Source: an uncultured Chromatiaceae bacterium
Lineage (GTDB): Bacteria > Pseudomonadota > Gammaproteobacteria > Enterobacterales > Alteromonadaceae
Length of the DNA: 16,419 bases
Reading direction: 5' to 3'
Assembly: GCA_946482325.1 (NCBI GenBank)
Contig: CAMLRA010000083.1
Span: 1-16,419 of the forward strand
In this document: positions 9,544 to 16,419 of the stretch, piece after piece
How positions within the stretch are numbered: the stretch's first letter is position 1
Layout: every line of letters begins with the position of its first letter
Notes under the pieces: model-generated
Told to the model about the DNA's origin: nothing
Databases searched by the model: none
What the model saw: only the letters and a program-made list of their open reading frames with translations
Translations under genes and position numbers: made by a program

Positions 9544-9580
9544 AGGCAACCCCTGATGCTGAATTAGCAAAACAAAATTA

Positions 9581-9609
9581 ATAGTAGCAACATGTTAGAT
9601 GATACGCAA
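9581..9609 (-). promoter_or_regulatory. Sigma-70-type promoter of the DUF3718-like gene
   Basis: On the minus strand TTGCGT (9604-9609), a 17-bp spacer and TACTAT (9581-9586). Transcription would begin about 30 nt before the ATG at 9543. The promoter sits just past the folA stop, which supports independent expression. Confidence 0.6.
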
Positions 9610-9620
9610 CGCTGGAAATT

Positions 9621-10112
9621 TCAGCGTTCCCGTTCCAGTTGCAAGAAACGATAATTGACCGGATTCTTAGCATCAGCCTGATATTCCTGCTGAGAACTAA
9701 CCCGCCAGGTGCCCACTTTGCGATAATCCGGAAACCAGGCATCACCCTGAACTTTGAGATCAAACTCAGTGAGATAAAGCCGATCGGCGATTGGTAATAA
9801 TTGCCGATACAACTCTGCCCCACCAATAATCATGACTTCAGGCTCGGCCTGCAATAAATCTAATGCAGCATCGACACTCTGCACCCAATCCGCCCCAAAT
9901 CCTGCAGGCTTTGGCTGTCGGCTGATCACGATATTGCGCCGTCCCGGTAACAGTCTGCCGATGGAATCGAAAGTCTTGCGTCCCATCACTACAGGTTTAC
10001 CCAGTGTGATTTGCTTAAAATGCGCCAGATCCGCTGGCATATGCCACGGCATCTGATTATTCAAGCCAATCACACGGTCTTCAGCCATTGCCGCAATCAT
10101 GCTCAGTATCAT
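9621..10112 (-). CDS. folA: Dihydrofolate reductase (FolA type)
   Basis: NADPH-dependent reduction of dihydrofolate to tetrahydrofolate for one-carbon metabolism; target of trimethoprim. The start is ATG at 10112 (163 aa). GAGG lies 6 nt upstream and overlaps the obgE stop; two TTG codons before it are less likely. Landmarks match chromosomal DHFR: RVIG at 13-16, MPWHMPADLAHF with substrate-binding D28 (E. coli D27), VVMGRKTFDSIGR, the LPGRRN segment with R58 (E. coli R57), and MIIGGAELY. The gene follows obgE by 8 bp and is probably translated from the same mRNA. A 7-bp hairpin overlaps its stop but lacks a T run. I see no plasmid-type (dfr) features. Confidence 0.96.
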   Translation of the reverse strand: MILSMIAAMAEDRVIGLNNQMPWHMPADLAHFKQITLGKPVVMGRKTFDSIGRLLPGRRNIVISRQPKPAGFGADWVQSVDAALDLLQAEPEVMIIGGAELYRQLLPIADRLYLTEFDLKVQGDAWFPDYRKVGTWRVSSQQEYQADAKNPVNYRFLQLERER

Positions 10113-10120
10113 CAACAACC

Positions 10121-11284
<1,164 letters not shown>

Positions 11285-11309
11285 CTATCCTGCTTTAATC
11301 ATTGCGAAC

Positions 11310-11339
11310 ATTATAAACCTATGCTCGCCGGACTGCGAA
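11310..11339 (-). promoter_or_regulatory. Promoter of obgE-folA
   Basis: On the minus strand TTCGCA (11334-11339), an 18-bp spacer and a perfect TATAAT (11310-11315). It lies between the rpmA terminator and the obgE start, so obgE-folA can be expressed apart from the ribosomal protein pair. Confidence 0.6.
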
Positions 11340-11388
11340 AACAAAGGTCGATGTCTCAAAAGTATGCTGCTTTATTTCATTGATAAGC

Positions 11389-11417
11389 AAAAAAAAACCC
11401 CGCTTGGCGCGGGGTTT
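11389..11417 (-). terminator. Rho-independent terminator of rplU-rpmA
   Basis: On the minus strand a stem of CCCCGC/GCGGGG (11398-11403 and 11409-11414, extended by A-T pairs) with a 5-nt loop, followed by nine T. It lies 19 nt past the rpmA stop. The long T run makes it one of the strongest terminators in the window. Confidence 0.92.
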
Positions 11418-11435
11418 CTTCGAAGAATCCAGCAG

Positions 11436-11693
11436 TTATTCGCTAACGATGCTAACGAATTTACGGCTATGCTCGCCTTTCACTTCGAACTGAACTTTGC
11501 CGTCAGTTAAAGCAAACAGCGTGTGATCTTTACCGATACCCACGTTGGTGCCAGCGTGGAATTTAGTGCCACGTTGACGAACGATGATGTTACCAGCCAG
11601 AACTGATTCACCACCGAAGCGTTTTACGCCTAAGCGTTTCGCTTCTGAATCACGACCGTTACGTGTACTACCTACACCTTTTTTACTTGCCAT
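11436..11693 (-). CDS. rpmA: 50S ribosomal protein bL27
   Basis: Large-subunit protein whose N-terminal arm reaches the peptidyl-transferase centre. It is 85 aa, the usual length. The sequence begins [20 protein letters not shown] and contains [20 protein letters not shown], both diagnostic. The N-terminus is the short gammaproteobacterial form; there is no Firmicutes-type cleaved leader. It begins 18 bp after rplU with AGGAG upstream and is followed by a strong terminator, so rplU-rpmA is a two-gene operon. Confidence 0.98.
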   Translation of the reverse strand: MASKKGVGSTRNGRDSEAKRLGVKRFGGESVLAGNIIVRQRGTKFHAGTNVGIGKDHTLFALTDGKVQFEVKGEHSRKFVSIVSE

Positions 11694-11711
11694 GAGTCGT
11701 TACTCCTGAAA

Positions 11712-12020
11712 TTAAGCGCTGATGCCAGTAATTTTCACTTCAGTAAACCACTGACGATGGCCAGCTTGTTTACGGTAGTGCTTACGACGACGGAACTTGA
11801 CGATTTTAACTTTATCGCCGCGGTCATGTGCGACCACTTCCGCAGTAACTTTACTGCCTTCAACGACTGGAGTACCGATTTTGACATCGTCGCCGTTTAC
11901 AATCATCAGGGCAGCAAACTCAACCTTTGCACCCATCTCTAAGTCCAGTTTTTCTAGACGAAGGGTTTGACCTTCAGTCACACGGTGCTGTTTACCACCA
12001 CTTTGGAAAACCGCGTACAT
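11712..12020 (-). CDS. rplU: 50S ribosomal protein bL21
   Basis: Large-subunit protein bound to 23S rRNA near bL20. It is 102 aa (E. coli 103). It begins [18 protein letters not shown] and has the basic run [16 protein letters not shown] typical of bL21. GGAG lies 8 nt before the ATG. First gene of the rplU-rpmA operon, with a consensus-like promoter and a GC-rich hairpin leader upstream, divergent from ispB. Confidence 0.98.
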   Translation of the reverse strand: MYAVFQSGGKQHRVTEGQTLRLEKLDLEMGAKVEFAALMIVNGDDVKIGTPVVEGSKVTAEVVAHDRGDKVKIVKFRRRKHYRKQAGHRQWFTEVKITGISA

Positions 12021-12040
12021 AGTTAGAACTCCGTACAGAT

Positions 12041-12064
12041 CACGCCGGCCGCTGAGGGGGCGTG
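12041..12064 (-). other. GC-rich hairpin in the rplU leader
   Basis: In the rplU mRNA leader a 6-bp perfect stem CACGCC/GGCGTG encloses a 12-nt loop. It ends 20 nt before the rplU start codon and just upstream of the GGAG ribosome binding site. Its position suits an autoregulatory ribosomal-protein leader, but I cannot assign it to a known leader family. Confidence 0.45.
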
Positions 12065-12087
12065 TTAATTAGATTCACAGGGCGCGA

Positions 12088-12116
12088 ATTGTACGCAATT
12101 TCCCCTACCCCCGCAA
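12088..12116 (-). promoter_or_regulatory. Promoter of rplU-rpmA
   Basis: On the minus strand TTGCGG (12111-12116), a 17-bp spacer and TACAAT (12088-12093), followed by the GC-rich discriminator TCGCGCCC. That discriminator is usual for growth-rate and stringently controlled ribosomal promoters. The leader to the ATG is about 60 nt. Confidence 0.8.
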
Positions 12117-12167
12117 GCACAAATATTAAAAAGATCATCGAACATCAAAAGGATCGAGTTTTTAGTT

Positions 12168-12194
12168 TTGCCACTTTCGTTGTTGTTGTAGAAT
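12168..12194 (+). promoter_or_regulatory. Candidate promoter of ispB
   Basis: TTGCCA (12168-12173) with a 15-bp spacer and TAGAAT (12189-12194). Both boxes are good but the spacing is short. It would give a leader of about 30 nt. Confidence 0.45.
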
Positions 12195-12230
12195 CCAGCC
12201 ACTCCGGTTTGCTGAATTAACTGAACCCGC

Positions 12231-13202
12231 ATGACGCTCGATGAAATCCGCTTGTTAAGCCAACAAGATATGGCCGCTGTGAATGAACATATTTTTTCTC
12301 AGCTGAATTCTGACGTTGCTCTGATCAACCAGTTGGGCATCTACATTGTAAATAGTGGTGGCAAGCGCTTGCGCCCACTGTTGGCGGTTCTCGCTGCTCG
12401 GGCGCTGGGTTACCAGGGAAGTCAACATGTAACGCTGGCGACCATCATAGAGTTTATTCACACCGCTACTTTGCTGCATGACGATGTTGTAGACGAATCC
12501 ATGCTGCGCCGTGGAAAAGAAACAGCAAATGCAGTTTTTGGTAACCAGGCTAGCGTGCTTGTTGGTGATTTTTTGTACACCAGAGCTTTCCAGTTGATGG
12601 TCTCGTTAGAGCGCATGCGTGTCATGCAGATTCTCGCGGATGCCACCAACGTCATCGCTGAAGGCGAAGTGCTGCAACTGATGAATGTGAATGACCCTGA
12701 CACTACTGAACAAAGCTATCTGCAGGTAATTTACTGTAAAACCGCTCGTTTGTTTGAGGCAGCTACAGAACTTGCTGCAGTGCTTGCTGACAAAGACCCG
12801 GTCACGACTGAAGCTATGCGCCAGTATGGCCTTCACTTAGGTACTGCTTTTCAGTTAATTGACGATGTACTTGATTATCAGGCTGATGTAGCAGATTTAG
12901 GTAAAAATATCGGCGACGATTTGGCTGAAGGGAAACCAACGCTTCCGCTTATTCACGCACTAAAACACGGCACAGCAGCCCAACAAGTACTGATCCGCGA
13001 GGCCATTCTGGAAAGTAACGGTCTGCAGCACTTTGACGCTATTATGACCGCGATGCATGACACCGACGCCTTTGGTTACACCAGAAGGCTGGCAGAACAG
13101 GAAGCTGAACTGGCGAAACAAGCGATCGCTTTTTTAGCTGACAGCCCTTACAAAGACGCGTTGTTAACCTTGGCAGACATAGCTGTCGAACGGTCTCACT
13201 GA
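12231..13202 (+). CDS. ispB: Octaprenyl diphosphate synthase IspB
   Basis: Trans-polyprenyl synthase that extends farnesyl diphosphate with isopentenyl diphosphate to make the ubiquinone/menaquinone side chain. It is 323 aa, the same as E. coli IspB. It carries GGKRLRP (43-49), the first aspartate-rich motif DDVVD (84-88) followed by LRRG, and the second DDVLD (211-215). Overall sequence is IspB-like (INQLGIYIV, AARALGYQG). The chain length of the product is assigned by homology. The ribosome binding site before the ATG is weak. Divergent from rplU, and it ends at a terminator shared with convergent mdh. Confidence 0.95.
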   Translation: MTLDEIRLLSQQDMAAVNEHIFSQLNSDVALINQLGIYIVNSGGKRLRPLLAVLAARALGYQGSQHVTLATIIEFIHTATLLHDDVVDESMLRRGKETANAVFGNQASVLVGDFLYTRAFQLMVSLERMRVMQILADATNVIAEGEVLQLMNVNDPDTTEQSYLQVIYCKTARLFEAATELAAVLADKDPVTTEAMRQYGLHLGTAFQLIDDVLDYQADVADLGKNIGDDLAEGKPTLPLIHALKHGTAAQQVLIREAILESNGLQHFDAIMTAMHDTDAFGYTRRLAEQEAELAKQAIAFLADSPYKDALLTLADIAVERSH

Positions 13203-13225
13203 TCAATACACCAGCTTCACAAACT

Positions 13226-13251
13226 AAAAAGCCAGCTTTCGCTGGCTTTTT
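13226..13251. terminator. Bidirectional terminator between convergent ispB and mdh
   Basis: GCCAGC (13231-13236), loop TTTC, GCTGGC (13241-13246), with five A to the left and five T to the right. It lies 24 nt after the ispB stop and 16 nt after the end of mdh on the opposite strand, so one element serves both genes. Confidence 0.9.
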
Positions 13252-13266
13252 ATTCAATGCGATAAA

Positions 13267-14205
13267 TTACGCTTTATTGACGAACTCTTCGCCCAATACG
13301 ATATCTGCTTTTAACGTTGGCAGCATATCGCTCATGGCTTTCTGTTCATAAGCACTTAAAGTACCGATATCAAGCAGTGCCTCTACGCCATTTTTACCCA
13401 GCACAATTGGCTGAGCGAAGAAACGAGCGTGTTCACCGTTACCTTCAACGTAGGCATATTCAGTCACCGACTCGCCCTGCAGACCTTTAATTAAAGATAC
13501 ACAGAAACGGGCTGCTGCCTGACCCATCGATAATGTTGCTGACCCGCCACCGGCTTTTGCTTCAACAACTTCAGTGCCGGCATTTTGGATACGGTAAGTC
13601 AGAGAGGTCACTTCTTCGTCAGTGAATGTCACATCTTTTACTTGTGACAATAAAGGCAGAATGGTGGTACCGCTGTGACCGCCAATCACCGGAACGATCA
13701 GCTCAGCCGGGTTTTTGCCTTTTAATTCAGCAATGAAAGTTTCAGCGCGGATGACGTCCAGTGTCGTCACACCGAACAAACGTTTTGCATCGTAAGTACC
13801 GGCTTTTTTGAATACTTCAGCCGCAATCGCAACTGTTGTATTCACCGGGTTGGTGATGATACCAACTAATGCTTTTGGACACTGTTGAACAATAGCTTCA
13901 GCCAGTGTTTTTACCACGCCGGCGTTAATATTGAACAAATCTGAACGATCCATACCTGGTTTGCGTGGCATGCCTGCCGGGATCATCACGACATCAGCAC
14001 CGGCTAATGCGGTGTGTAAATCATCTTTACCATAACCCGTTACTTTTACCGCGGTTGGGATATGGCTTAAGTCTACAGCAACACCTGGCGTAACCGGAGC
14101 CAGGTCGTATAAAGCTAAATCAGTACCAGCTGGCAGATTTAACTTCAGTAATAATGATAAGGCCTGACCAATACCACCAGCAGCACCTAAAACGGCAACT
14201 TTCAT
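13267..14205 (-). CDS. mdh: NAD-dependent malate dehydrogenase
   Basis: TCA-cycle enzyme interconverting malate and oxaloacetate with NAD. It is 312 aa, the E. coli length. The Rossmann motif GAAGGIG is at 7-13 with D34 for the NAD ribose. Catalytic and substrate residues fall at the E. coli positions: R81 and R87 (in [10 protein letters not shown]), N119, R153 and H177 (in GGHSGT). The start ATG at 14205 has GGGAG about 7 nt upstream. Monocistronic by layout: divergent from argR and closed by the terminator at 13226-13251. No operator for ArcA or CRP was identified with confidence. Confidence 0.98.
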   Translation of the reverse strand: MKVAVLGAAGGIGQALSLLLKLNLPAGTDLALYDLAPVTPGVAVDLSHIPTAVKVTGYGKDDLHTALAGADVVMIPAGMPRKPGMDRSDLFNINAGVVKTLAEAIVQQCPKALVGIITNPVNTTVAIAAEVFKKAGTYDAKRLFGVTTLDVIRAETFIAELKGKNPAELIVPVIGGHSGTTILPLLSQVKDVTFTDEEVTSLTYRIQNAGTEVVEAKAGGGSATLSMGQAAARFCVSLIKGLQGESVTEYAYVEGNGEHARFFAQPIVLGKNGVEALLDIGTLSAYEQKAMSDMLPTLKADIVLGEEFVNKA

Positions 14206-14246
14206 GCTTCTCTCCCAATTAACGGTTCACCGAAAAAAACGCGCCA

Positions 14247-14275
14247 ACAATACTGAAATACGGCGCAAATTACAA
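14247..14275 (-). promoter_or_regulatory. Candidate promoter of mdh
   Basis: On the minus strand TTGTAA (14270-14275), a 17-bp spacer and TATTGT (14247-14252), four of six matches in each box. It would give a leader of about 35 nt. A second option is an extended -10 (TGGTATAAG) further upstream near 14285. Confidence 0.4.
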
Positions 14276-14404
14276 ATGACTTATACCAAAGTAGCAGCAC
14301 ATTATTTAATCAATTTTACTATTCTTCAAAACCATGCAGATATCCGACGGCGACATTCACAGACAGCAAAAATAATTCTCTGGACCTGGCAGTATGATTT
14401 GTTA

Positions 14405-14413
14405 TGGTATGCT
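14405..14413 (+). promoter_or_regulatory. Candidate extended -10 promoter of argR
   Basis: TGGTATGCT forms an extended -10 (TGn plus TATGCT) about 45 nt before the argR ATG; no good -35 is present. E. coli argR is autoregulated through ARG boxes, but I found only half-sites (for example ATTCAC near 14355) and no convincing 18-bp ARG box in 14206-14461. Confidence 0.4.
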
Positions 14414-14461
14414 CTGATCTAAAAGTTTTTTCTACTTAAATTACGCGATAACCCGGTGCAT

Positions 14462-14929
14462 ATGACCAAACAAACTAAACAGGAAGCGCTGATTCAGGCA
14501 TTCAAGGCGCTGCTGAAAGAAGAACGATTCGGTTCACAGAGTGATATCGTAGATGCATTAAAGTCCGAGGGTTTTGACAACGTCAGTCAGTCGAAAGTCT
14601 CCCGCATGCTCAGTAAGTTTGGCGCAGTTCGCACCCGTAATGCCCGACAGGAGATGGTGTATTGTCTGCCACCGGAACTAGGTGTGCCGACAACAAAAAG
14701 CCCGTTGCGTCAGCTGGTACTGGACATTGAACACAATGATGTAATGATTATTATCCGTACCAGCCCGGGTGCTGCGCAATTAATTGCGCGCCTGCTGGAT
14801 TCAGTTGGTAAAGCGGAGGGGGTGCTCGGTACTATTGCCGGGGATGACACTATTTTTATTGCACCAACCAGCGTGAAAAATATTAATTTCACCCTGAAGA
14901 AAGTCACTGAATTGTTCGAAAAGGTCTAG
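14462..14929 (+). CDS. argR: Arginine repressor ArgR
   Basis: Arginine-responsive hexameric repressor of arginine biosynthesis genes, also an accessory factor in Xer recombination in E. coli. It is 155 aa (E. coli 156). ATG at 14462 is preferred over GTG at 14456, because it aligns with the E. coli N-terminus and the GTG adds only two residues. The N-terminal winged helix contains SQSKVSRML (43-51) and [19 protein letters not shown]. The C-terminal arginine-binding and oligomerisation domain has [14 protein letters not shown] (100-113) and [10 protein letters not shown] (123-132), including the GDD ligand-binding aspartates. Its stop is 10 bp from the convergent end of the peroxidase-like gene. 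Confidence 0.97.
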   Translation: MTKQTKQEALIQAFKALLKEERFGSQSDIVDALKSEGFDNVSQSKVSRMLSKFGAVRTRNARQEMVYCLPPELGVPTTKSPLRQLVLDIEHNDVMIIIRTSPGAAQLIARLLDSVGKAEGVLGTIAGDDTIFIAPTSVKNINFTLKKVTELFEKV

Positions 14930-14939
14930 GTAATCCGCA

Positions 14940-15866
14940 CTACAACGACGCAGAGTCCTCCAAAAAACTAACAGATGGCGCAAAAAAAGCAGCCCCACTG
15001 TCTGCCTGTACATAGTCCAGCAACAAATCGTAATTCTGACCCGCCGCATCCCCGAGCCGGCGGCTGAGCCATGCCAGATAGGCTGATGGATCTGCCGAAC
15101 AGGCCAGAATCACTAATCCTTGCGATTTCAGCTGACCATACGGCATGTTCTGAAATACCAGAGGGTAATATTGCCCGAAAGCATCCACGACCGCGGCCTT
15201 CACTGCATGGCTATGTTCATGCAGTTGCGCGGTTGGTAGCTGCTGACCATCTAACTTTCGCTGCCCAATAATTGCTTCCTGCTGAGCTTGGGTCAATTGT
15301 TGCCAACGATTTAAATCGAGGCGGTAACGCTGATAAAACAGGTAACTACCCTGCGCAAATTCTGGTTGTTTGGTCTCATTGATTAATGCTAACTCTCGCT
15401 TTTTGCGTCCACGCGGTGGTTGCGGCTGGTCAATAAAACCGGTGAGATCACGACCATCCATGAAACGGAAGCAATGAGTCTGCTCTACCAACTCCAGATG
15501 TGGCATCAACAACTGATAGCATTGCTGAATCGCCAGATGCAGTACATCGTAGCGATCGGCACGGATCTTTAGCAGCACATCATAAGGGATGGCCGGCATA
15601 GCCAGGTCATCAACAGAAAGTGGTGAAAACGGCTCAAATTCGGCAGGACGCGCATGTGGGTATAAAGAATGCCAATAGCCTGGCCCGATGGCCACAACCG
15701 CATTCAAATTCGCTTCCGAAAACTGTTCCGCCAGTTTGTGTATCAGCCCGGGGATATCCCCGAGTACGCGTCTCACGGCGCTTTCATGGCCGTCTAATGC
15801 ATTCATCAGCAATAACAAACCGTGCAGATTCGGTTCCGCACACACACCCACTTGTTCTCTTGCCAT
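14940..15866 (-). CDS. Dyp-type peroxidase homologue with altered active-site residues
   Basis: A 308-aa protein of the dye-decolorizing peroxidase superfamily (YfeX / Shewanella TyrA-like, heme-binding ferredoxin-like fold). It opens with REQVGVCAEPNLHG and has FRFMDGRDLTGFID (133-146), SHAVK with the probable proximal heme ligand H220, NMPYGQLKSQGL (240-251) and FFAPSVSFL (294-302) near the C-terminus. Two usual catalytic features differ. The GXXDG motif reads GFIDQ (143-147), keeping D146 but losing the final Gly and the following TENP. The position normally holding the distal Arg (as in RQSMPYG) is F238. Fold membership looks sure; peroxidase activity is doubtful. No signal peptide, so cytoplasmic. 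The start ATG at 15866 has a weak Shine-Dalgarno. Confidence 0.88.
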   Translation of the reverse strand: MAREQVGVCAEPNLHGLLLLMNALDGHESAVRRVLGDIPGLIHKLAEQFSEANLNAVVAIGPGYWHSLYPHARPAEFEPFSPLSVDDLAMPAIPYDVLLKIRADRYDVLHLAIQQCYQLLMPHLELVEQTHCFRFMDGRDLTGFIDQPQPPRGRKKRELALINETKQPEFAQGSYLFYQRYRLDLNRWQQLTQAQQEAIIGQRKLDGQQLPTAQLHEHSHAVKAAVVDAFGQYYPLVFQNMPYGQLKSQGLVILACSADPSAYLAWLSRRLGDAAGQNYDLLLDYVQADSGAAFFAPSVSFLEDSASL

Positions 15867-15898
15867 AATGCCGCAATCAGTACCGTAAAAATGCAGAC

Positions 15899-15927
15899 AT
15901 GCTAACGAAAAAATCCGGCTGCGCCAA
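15899..15927 (-). promoter_or_regulatory. Candidate promoter of the Dyp-type gene
   Basis: On the minus strand TTGGCG (15922-15927), a 17-bp spacer and TAGCAT (15899-15904). The UvrY-type palindrome begins 15 bp upstream of this -35, so joint control with the divergent small RNA is possible. Confidence 0.35.
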
Positions 15928-15941
15928 ATCTGCGATGTTCG

Positions 15942-15959
15942 TGTGAGATATATCTCACA
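15942..15959. promoter_or_regulatory. UvrY/GacA/VarA-type binding site upstream of csrB
   Basis: TGTGAGATATATCTCACA is a perfect 18-bp palindrome. It matches the UvrY box of enterobacterial csrB (TGTGAG-N6-CTYACA type), the site of the response regulator of the BarA/UvrY (GacS/GacA) system. The TGTGA and TCACA arms are 8 bp apart, which rules out a standard CRP site (N6). It lies about 170-210 bp upstream of the probable RNA start, similar to the known far-upstream placement at E. coli csrB. Confidence 0.8.
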
Positions 15960-16149
15960 TTTAAGTAAGTCATTTCGCTATTTTACGCAGAGATGAACTT
16001 TCACAAATATCGTATGTGCATGTTTTATAACACATTTTAATACACCTAGACGACAAACCAATGTAGTCCATCTCCTCATCTTCGGCTTACATCGACAATG
16101 TGCAGAGAATTCACAGGCATAATGTGTCTACTGTCAGTGAAGACATTAC

Positions 16150-16419
16150 GGCGACAAGCAGTCAAACATCAAGGATGGTGTATCAGTCGGATTGTCATGG
16201 ACAGGCTCAGGACGAGCTGAGATTTCAGGAAGAAATCTCCAGGGACGAGGATGCCGGGAACGGCCGTGTTGACAGGAAGTCAGCCAAAGGAGTAGTCGCT
16301 CAGGATGAGCAGGTGTTATTCAGGGACTGAACGATACCAATCCGGACGCTACAGGATGTAGCAGCGGTATCAGGATGATACCAGCAAGGACAGAGGACGC
16401 TACAGGATGTAGCAGCGGT
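16150..16419 (+). ncRNA. csrB: CsrB-family regulatory RNA, 5' part (runs off the window)
   Basis: Small RNA that binds and sequesters the translational regulator CsrA. In 270 nt there are 12 AGGA motifs (for example 16172, 16209, 16227, 16274, 16302, 16353, 16372, 16404) plus six other GGA triplets. Many sit in loops of perfect hairpins: GCTC/GAGC (16205-16217 and 16298-16310), GAGATTTC/GAAATCTC (16219-16239), TGAC/GTCA (16270-16282), GCTAC/GTAGC (16348-16362 and 16399-16413) and GGTATC/GATACC (16366-16382). This is the CsrA high-affinity site design. The 5' end resembles the start of E. coli CsrB as I recall it; a CATAAT -10-like box at 16118-16123 could instead start it near 16130. The terminator lies outside. 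An open frame at 16100-16330 is not a gene. The interval 15960-16149 holds no gene; apart from that box I saw nothing in it. Confidence 0.88.
16344..16419 (+). repeat. 51-nt-period direct repeat inside the CsrB RNA
   Basis: The 25 bases at 16344-16368 recur without mismatch at 16395-16419, giving a period of 51 nt. Each copy is GGAC, then the GCTAC-AGGAT-GTAGC hairpin, then AGCGGT. Between them are a GGTATC/GATACC hairpin and two unpaired AGGA motifs. The second copy is cut by the window end, so the repeat may continue. Confidence 0.85.

Noticed and set aside
9608..9628. Hairpin AACGCTG/CAGCGTT at the folA stop
   Set aside because: It has no T run on the minus strand, so I did not call it a terminator.
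14206..14461. ARG boxes between mdh and argR
   Set aside because: Only isolated half-sites were found; no 18-bp ARG box pair could be supported by eye.
15942..15959. CRP site reading of the csrB palindrome
   Set aside because: The TGTGA and TCACA arms are separated by 8 bp, not 6; the UvrY/GacA pattern fits better.
16014..16036. ATGTG ... CACAT imperfect inverted repeat as a second UvrY or IHF site
   Set aside because: The spacing does not match UvrY and no full IHF consensus is present.
16100..16330. Open frame of 76 codons across the right end
   Set aside because: It is rich in repeated hairpins with AGGA loops and resembles no protein; it is the CsrB RNA read as if coding.

Overview
The window is core chromosome of a gammaproteobacterium, most like the Aeromonadales/Vibrionales. 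The evidence is the gene content and order (lptD-surA-pdxA-rsmA-apaG-apaH ... folA-obgE-rpmA-rplU / ispB / mdh / argR), E. coli-like protein lengths and catalytic motifs, and a Csr-type regulatory RNA with a BarA/UvrY-type operator. The genus cannot be fixed from sequence reading alone; an Aeromonadaceae (Tolumonas-like) host is an inference.

Left part (1-6902): the start of a leftward AmgK-like sugar kinase, then a tightly packed rightward operon lptD-surA-pdxA-rsmA-apaG-apaH. Gene junctions are 11 bp or less or overlap by 1-8 bp. The operon covers LPS export (LptD), the outer-membrane chaperone that helps fold it (SurA), vitamin B6 synthesis, 16S rRNA dimethylation, and two Ap4A-linked proteins.

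Middle (6903-9620): a methyl-accepting chemotaxis protein with its own promoter-like sequence and terminator, then a leftward small exported protein (DUF3718-like). These two sit between apaH and folA.

Right-middle (9621-14929): the leftward cluster rplU-rpmA and obgE-folA, with a strong terminator between rpmA and obgE and a separate obgE promoter. ispB is divergent from rplU. mdh converges on ispB across a bidirectional terminator. argR is divergent from mdh.

Right end (14930-16419): a leftward Dyp-type peroxidase homologue that has lost two signature active-site residues. Next is a perfect 18-bp UvrY/GacA-type palindrome, and then the 5' part of a CsrB-family RNA, which is cut by the window edge. 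In the visible 270 nt this RNA has 18 GGA motifs, many presented in hairpin loops, and a perfectly repeated 51-nt module. It is the most notable unlabelled element here. I found no CRISPR array, insertion sequence, prophage, tRNA or rRNA.
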